From Candidatus Competibacteraceae bacterium (GTDB lineage Bacteria; Pseudomonadota; Gammaproteobacteria; Competibacterales; Competibacteraceae), in the NCBI GenBank assembly GCA_020445045.1, contig JAGRHI010000048.1, positions 3,986 to 12,041 on the forward strand: a stretch of DNA of 8,056 bases, in the 5' to 3' direction. Each line of letters opens with the position of its first letter. Position 1 is the stretch's first letter. This document shows, one piece after another, positions 6,626 through 8,056 of this stretch. A program made the position numbers and the translations under genes. Under the pieces are notes generated by a model. The model worked only from the letters and a program-made list of their open reading frames with translations, did not search any database and had not been told where the DNA came from.

Positions 6626-7083
6626 GATGGGGTAGCCGCCTTTGGCGGCGCGGGCGGGGATGGCGCGCGCTCGGGAGTCTGGCCCTCGGGCTGGGTCCGA
6701 TCCGCCGGGGGCTTTTTCGGTGGTCGGCCCTTGAACGCCACCAGCTTGCCAAGGGTCGGCCCGCCTTCGCCGGCCCACACCGTGACTTCAAGGCGGCGCA
6801 TGTCGGGATCGTCGGTCTTGTCGAAACGAGCTTCCCAGCGCCAAACGCGGTTGGCGAGCTCGGCCTCGCCCTTGCGCGAGCCTTCATCGGGCCAAGCGGT
6901 GGGAGCGAGCAGCAGTTCGTTGACCTTATTGAGGGCGACCCAACTGGCGAAGGTTCGATCGCGCAGCACGCCGACGGTATTGACGCTCTGGGTGGTCGCG
7001 CCGATGACCGCGCCCATGGCGATGGCCAAGACCGCCAACGCCACCAGCACTTCCAGCAGGGTAAAACCAACCGCGCGCTTCAT
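6622..7083 (-). CDS. gspI: T2SS minor pseudopilin GspI, with proline-rich C-terminal tail
   Basis: This 153-residue prepilin starts MKRAVG6, followed by FTLLEVLVALAVLAIAMGAV. Cleavage is expected after Gly6, and Glu11 is the conserved mature Glu5. GspI is thought to nucleate the pseudopilus tip with GspJ and GspK. The segment RDRTFASWVALNKVNELLL (41-59) is the hallmark GspI helix, and WRWEARFDKTDDPDMRRLEV (81-100) matches the beta-sheet end of the domain. The usual protein ends near residue 120-125. Here about 35 further residues (119-153) are rich in Pro, Lys and Ala (KGRPPKKPP ... PSPPAPPKAATPS), probably disordered. The start has GAGGTG 5 nt upstream and overlaps the gspH stop as ATGA. The stop overlaps gspJ in the same way. 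Confidence 0.94.
   Translation of the reverse strand: MKRAVGFTLLEVLVALAVLAIAMGAVIGATTQSVNTVGVLRDRTFASWVALNKVNELLLAPTAWPDEGSRKGEAELANRVWRWEARFDKTDDPDMRRLEVTVWAGEGGPTLGKLVAFKGRPPKKPPADRTQPEGQTPERAPSPPAPPKAATPS
6635..6649 (-). promoter_or_regulatory. Short hairpin just upstream of the gspJ start
   Basis: GCCGCC and GGCGGC form a 6-bp perfect stem with a 3-nt loop, 9 nt before the gspJ ATG and inside the end of gspI. It covers the only purine-rich stretch (AAAGGCGG) that could act as a gspJ ribosome binding site. Ribosomes finishing gspI would melt it, which fits translational coupling. It could also be a by-product of GC-rich Pro/Ala codons. Confidence 0.35.
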
Positions 7084-7604
7084 CGCGCCACCTCACCCGC
7101 CACCAGCCGCCCCAAAGCGTCGCCGGCAACCCGATACAAGGGCGCATCCGGTCCCTGGTCGTCGGCGAAACCGAATACCGCGACGAATTCGGTGGCCTCG
7201 CCGCTGGTCAGTAGCAACACTTGGGGTTTTTGGCCACCGGCGTCGAGTTCCGCCGGCCGATCGTCCACCCAAAGCCCCAAAACGATGTCCTGGGGCAGTT
7301 CACGCTGAACCAGGGTGGTCGCGGCGGTCGGTGATTGCCATTCGCCCTGTTCGTTCAGGCTCAGGATCGCGTAACCGGTGCGAGTGAAGCGAATACCGCG
7401 TACCTCACCGCGCAGGATGGCCTCTTGTTGATGCAGCTCCACCAGCGCCGCCAGCCGTTGCCCTTCCTCCACCAACCGTTCCCTCGGTCCACCACCCACC
7501 GACAGCAGGGCGAAACCGGTCATGATGCCGATCAGCAACATCACGACCATGACTTCGAGCAGGGTGAAACCGCGTGGCGGCAACGTCATTCGCACGGCTG
7601 GCAT
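7080..7604 (-). CDS. gspH: T2SS minor pseudopilin GspH
   Basis: This 174-residue prepilin is the one thought to link the pseudopilus tip complex to the GspG shaft. The class III signal reads MPAVRMTLPPRG12, followed by FTLLEVMVVMLLIGIMTGFA, with the conserved mature Glu5 at residue 17. GspH-like features follow the helix: RLAALVELHQQEAILRGEVR (50-69, the usual pattern being L..L...A..EAILRG.E.G), IRFTRTGYAIL (71-81) and a C-terminal beta domain with LLTSGEATEFVAVF (131-144). Two starts are possible, ATG at 7604 and Met6 at 7589. I chose 7604 because GAG lies 7 nt upstream and nothing Shine-Dalgarno-like precedes Met6; both give a functional leader. The gene follows gspG after 42 nt holding a stem-loop, and its stop overlaps gspI as ATGA. 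Confidence 0.93.
   Translation of the reverse strand: MPAVRMTLPPRGFTLLEVMVVMLLIGIMTGFALLSVGGGPRERLVEEGQRLAALVELHQQEAILRGEVRGIRFTRTGYAILSLNEQGEWQSPTAATTLVQRELPQDIVLGLWVDDRPAELDAGGQKPQVLLLTSGEATEFVAVFGFADDQGPDAPLYRVAGDALGRLVAGEVAR
7089..7094 (-). promoter_or_regulatory. Ribosome binding site of gspI within gspH
   Basis: The - strand reads GAGGTG 5 nt before the gspI ATG at 7081-7083, inside the last codons of gspH. Together with the ATGA overlap it fixes the gspI start. Confidence 0.65.
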
Positions 7605-7624
7605 CGCAACACTCGATATCCCGC

Positions 7625-7645
7625 CGCCTCGTTGCTGGCGAGGCG
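7625..7645 (-). promoter_or_regulatory. GC-rich stem-loop between gspG and gspH
   Basis: CGCCTCG at 7625-7631 and CGAGGCG at 7639-7645 form a perfect 7-bp stem around a 7-nt loop, starting one base after the gspG stop codon. In the transcript it is followed by GCGGGATATCG and not by a U tract, so it is not a full intrinsic terminator. It could protect the gspG 3' end after processing, slow or partly stop transcription, or both. Either would fit the need for much more GspG than GspH-N. The structure is seen; the function is inferred. Confidence 0.55.
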
Positions 7646-7646
7646 A

Positions 7647-8056
7647 TTATTCGTCCAGGTTCCAGTTGCCGATATCGGCGTCCACGCCCTCGCCACCCGA
7701 CTGGCCGTCGGCGCCGAGCGAGTAGATGTCGAGGTCGCCGTGCTGACCGGGACTGAGGTATTGATAGGGTTTGCCCCAGGGATCCTTGGGCAGCTTGTCC
7801 AGATAACCGCCCTCCTGCCAGTGCGTTGCCTCGGCCGGCTTCCGCACCAGCGCTTCCAATCCCTGTTCGGTGGTCGGGTAACGAAAATTGTGCAGCCGGT
7901 ACAGGTCGAGTTGATTCTTGATCACTCGGATGTCCTGCTTGGCCTTGACCACCCGCGCCTTGTCGGGGTTGTCCATGATGCGAGGCACCACCACGGCGGC
8001 CAGGATGCTGAGGATCACCACCACGACCATGACTTCGATCAAGGTGAAACCACGCC
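7647..8056 (-). CDS. gspG: T2SS major pseudopilin GspG (5' end outside window)
   Basis: This is the major subunit of the periplasmic pseudopilus that pushes substrates through the secretin. The first codons lie beyond the window. In-frame translation from 8054 reads RG, then FTLIEVMVVVVILSILAAVV, so the prepilin cleavage site (after Gly) and the conserved Glu5 are present, and only a few leader residues should be missing. The rest is strongly GspG-like: KAKQDIRVIKNQLDLYRLHN, FRYPTTEQGLEALV, LPKDPWGKPYQYLSPGQHG, and the C-terminal loop DIYSLGADGQSGGEG with VDADIGNWN. In studied GspG proteins that loop binds a calcium ion needed for stability. TTG at 8040-8042 is not the true start, because it encodes the Leu of FTLIE. 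The stop is TAA, followed at once by the stem-loop. Confidence 0.97.
   Translation of the reverse strand, partial: RGFTLIEVMVVVVILSILAAVVVPRIMDNPDKARVVKAKQDIRVIKNQLDLYRLHNFRYPTTEQGLEALVRKPAEATHWQEGGYLDKLPKDPWGKPYQYLSPGQHGDLDIYSLGADGQSGGEGVDADIGNWNLDE

Noticed and set aside
6030..7070. A 346-codon frame on the - strand across gspI and gspJ
   Set aside because: It is an off-frame reading of two well-supported pseudopilin genes, and its Arg/Pro-rich translation has no family features.
6296..7387. A 363-codon + strand frame opposite gspH, gspI and gspJ
   Set aside because: It is a shadow of three genuine pseudopilin genes in GC-rich sequence, with low-complexity Arg/Ser/Pro translation and no upstream regulatory support.
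7523..8056. Similar bases near 7540-7575 and 8015-8050 as a direct repeat
   Set aside because: Both encode the prepilin cleavage-site motif GFTLxEVMVV of gspH and gspG. The similarity follows from shared protein sequence and is not a separate repeat element.

Overview
This is high-GC chromosomal DNA from a Gammaproteobacterium. The genus cannot be fixed from the sequence, and the assignment rests on a FimV C-terminal region lying beside a canonical general secretion pathway (gsp) cluster. Every gene looks like ordinary core or near-core chromosome. I see no transposase, integrase, tRNA, CRISPR array or compositional island.

Layout: positions 1-1023 (+ strand) hold the 3' part of a fimV-like gene, which ends at a strong intrinsic terminator (1044-1069). 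Everything else is on the - strand and reads right to left as a type II secretion system (T2SS) operon: gspG (3' part only, cut by the window edge), gspH, gspI, gspJ, gspK, gspL, gspM and gspN, then a lipoprotein lytic transglycosylase that converges on fimV. Four of the seven gsp junctions are ATGA stop/start overlaps, and gspK-gspL and gspJ-gspK are separated by 6 and 19 nt. The 42-nt gspG-gspH gap carries a GC-rich stem-loop.

How the genes work together: GspG is the major pseudopilin, and GspH, I, J and K are the minor pseudopilins that form or prime the tip of the periplasmic pseudopilus. GspL and GspM form the inner-membrane assembly platform, with GspL normally docking the GspE ATPase. 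GspN is an accessory inner-membrane protein found in some T2SS clusters. The secretin (GspD), GspC, the ATPase (GspE), GspF and the prepilin peptidase (GspO) are not in the window. They must lie upstream of gspG or elsewhere, because the operon's downstream end is fully visible and ends in the transglycosylase. That enzyme may remodel peptidoglycan for the secretion machine or may only be a neighbour.

No wholly new system is evident. The points most worth a second look are a roughly 65-residue hydrophilic insert in GspK, a proline-rich tail on GspI, the gspG-gspH hairpin, and the coupling of a lytic transglycosylase to the T2SS operon next to fimV.
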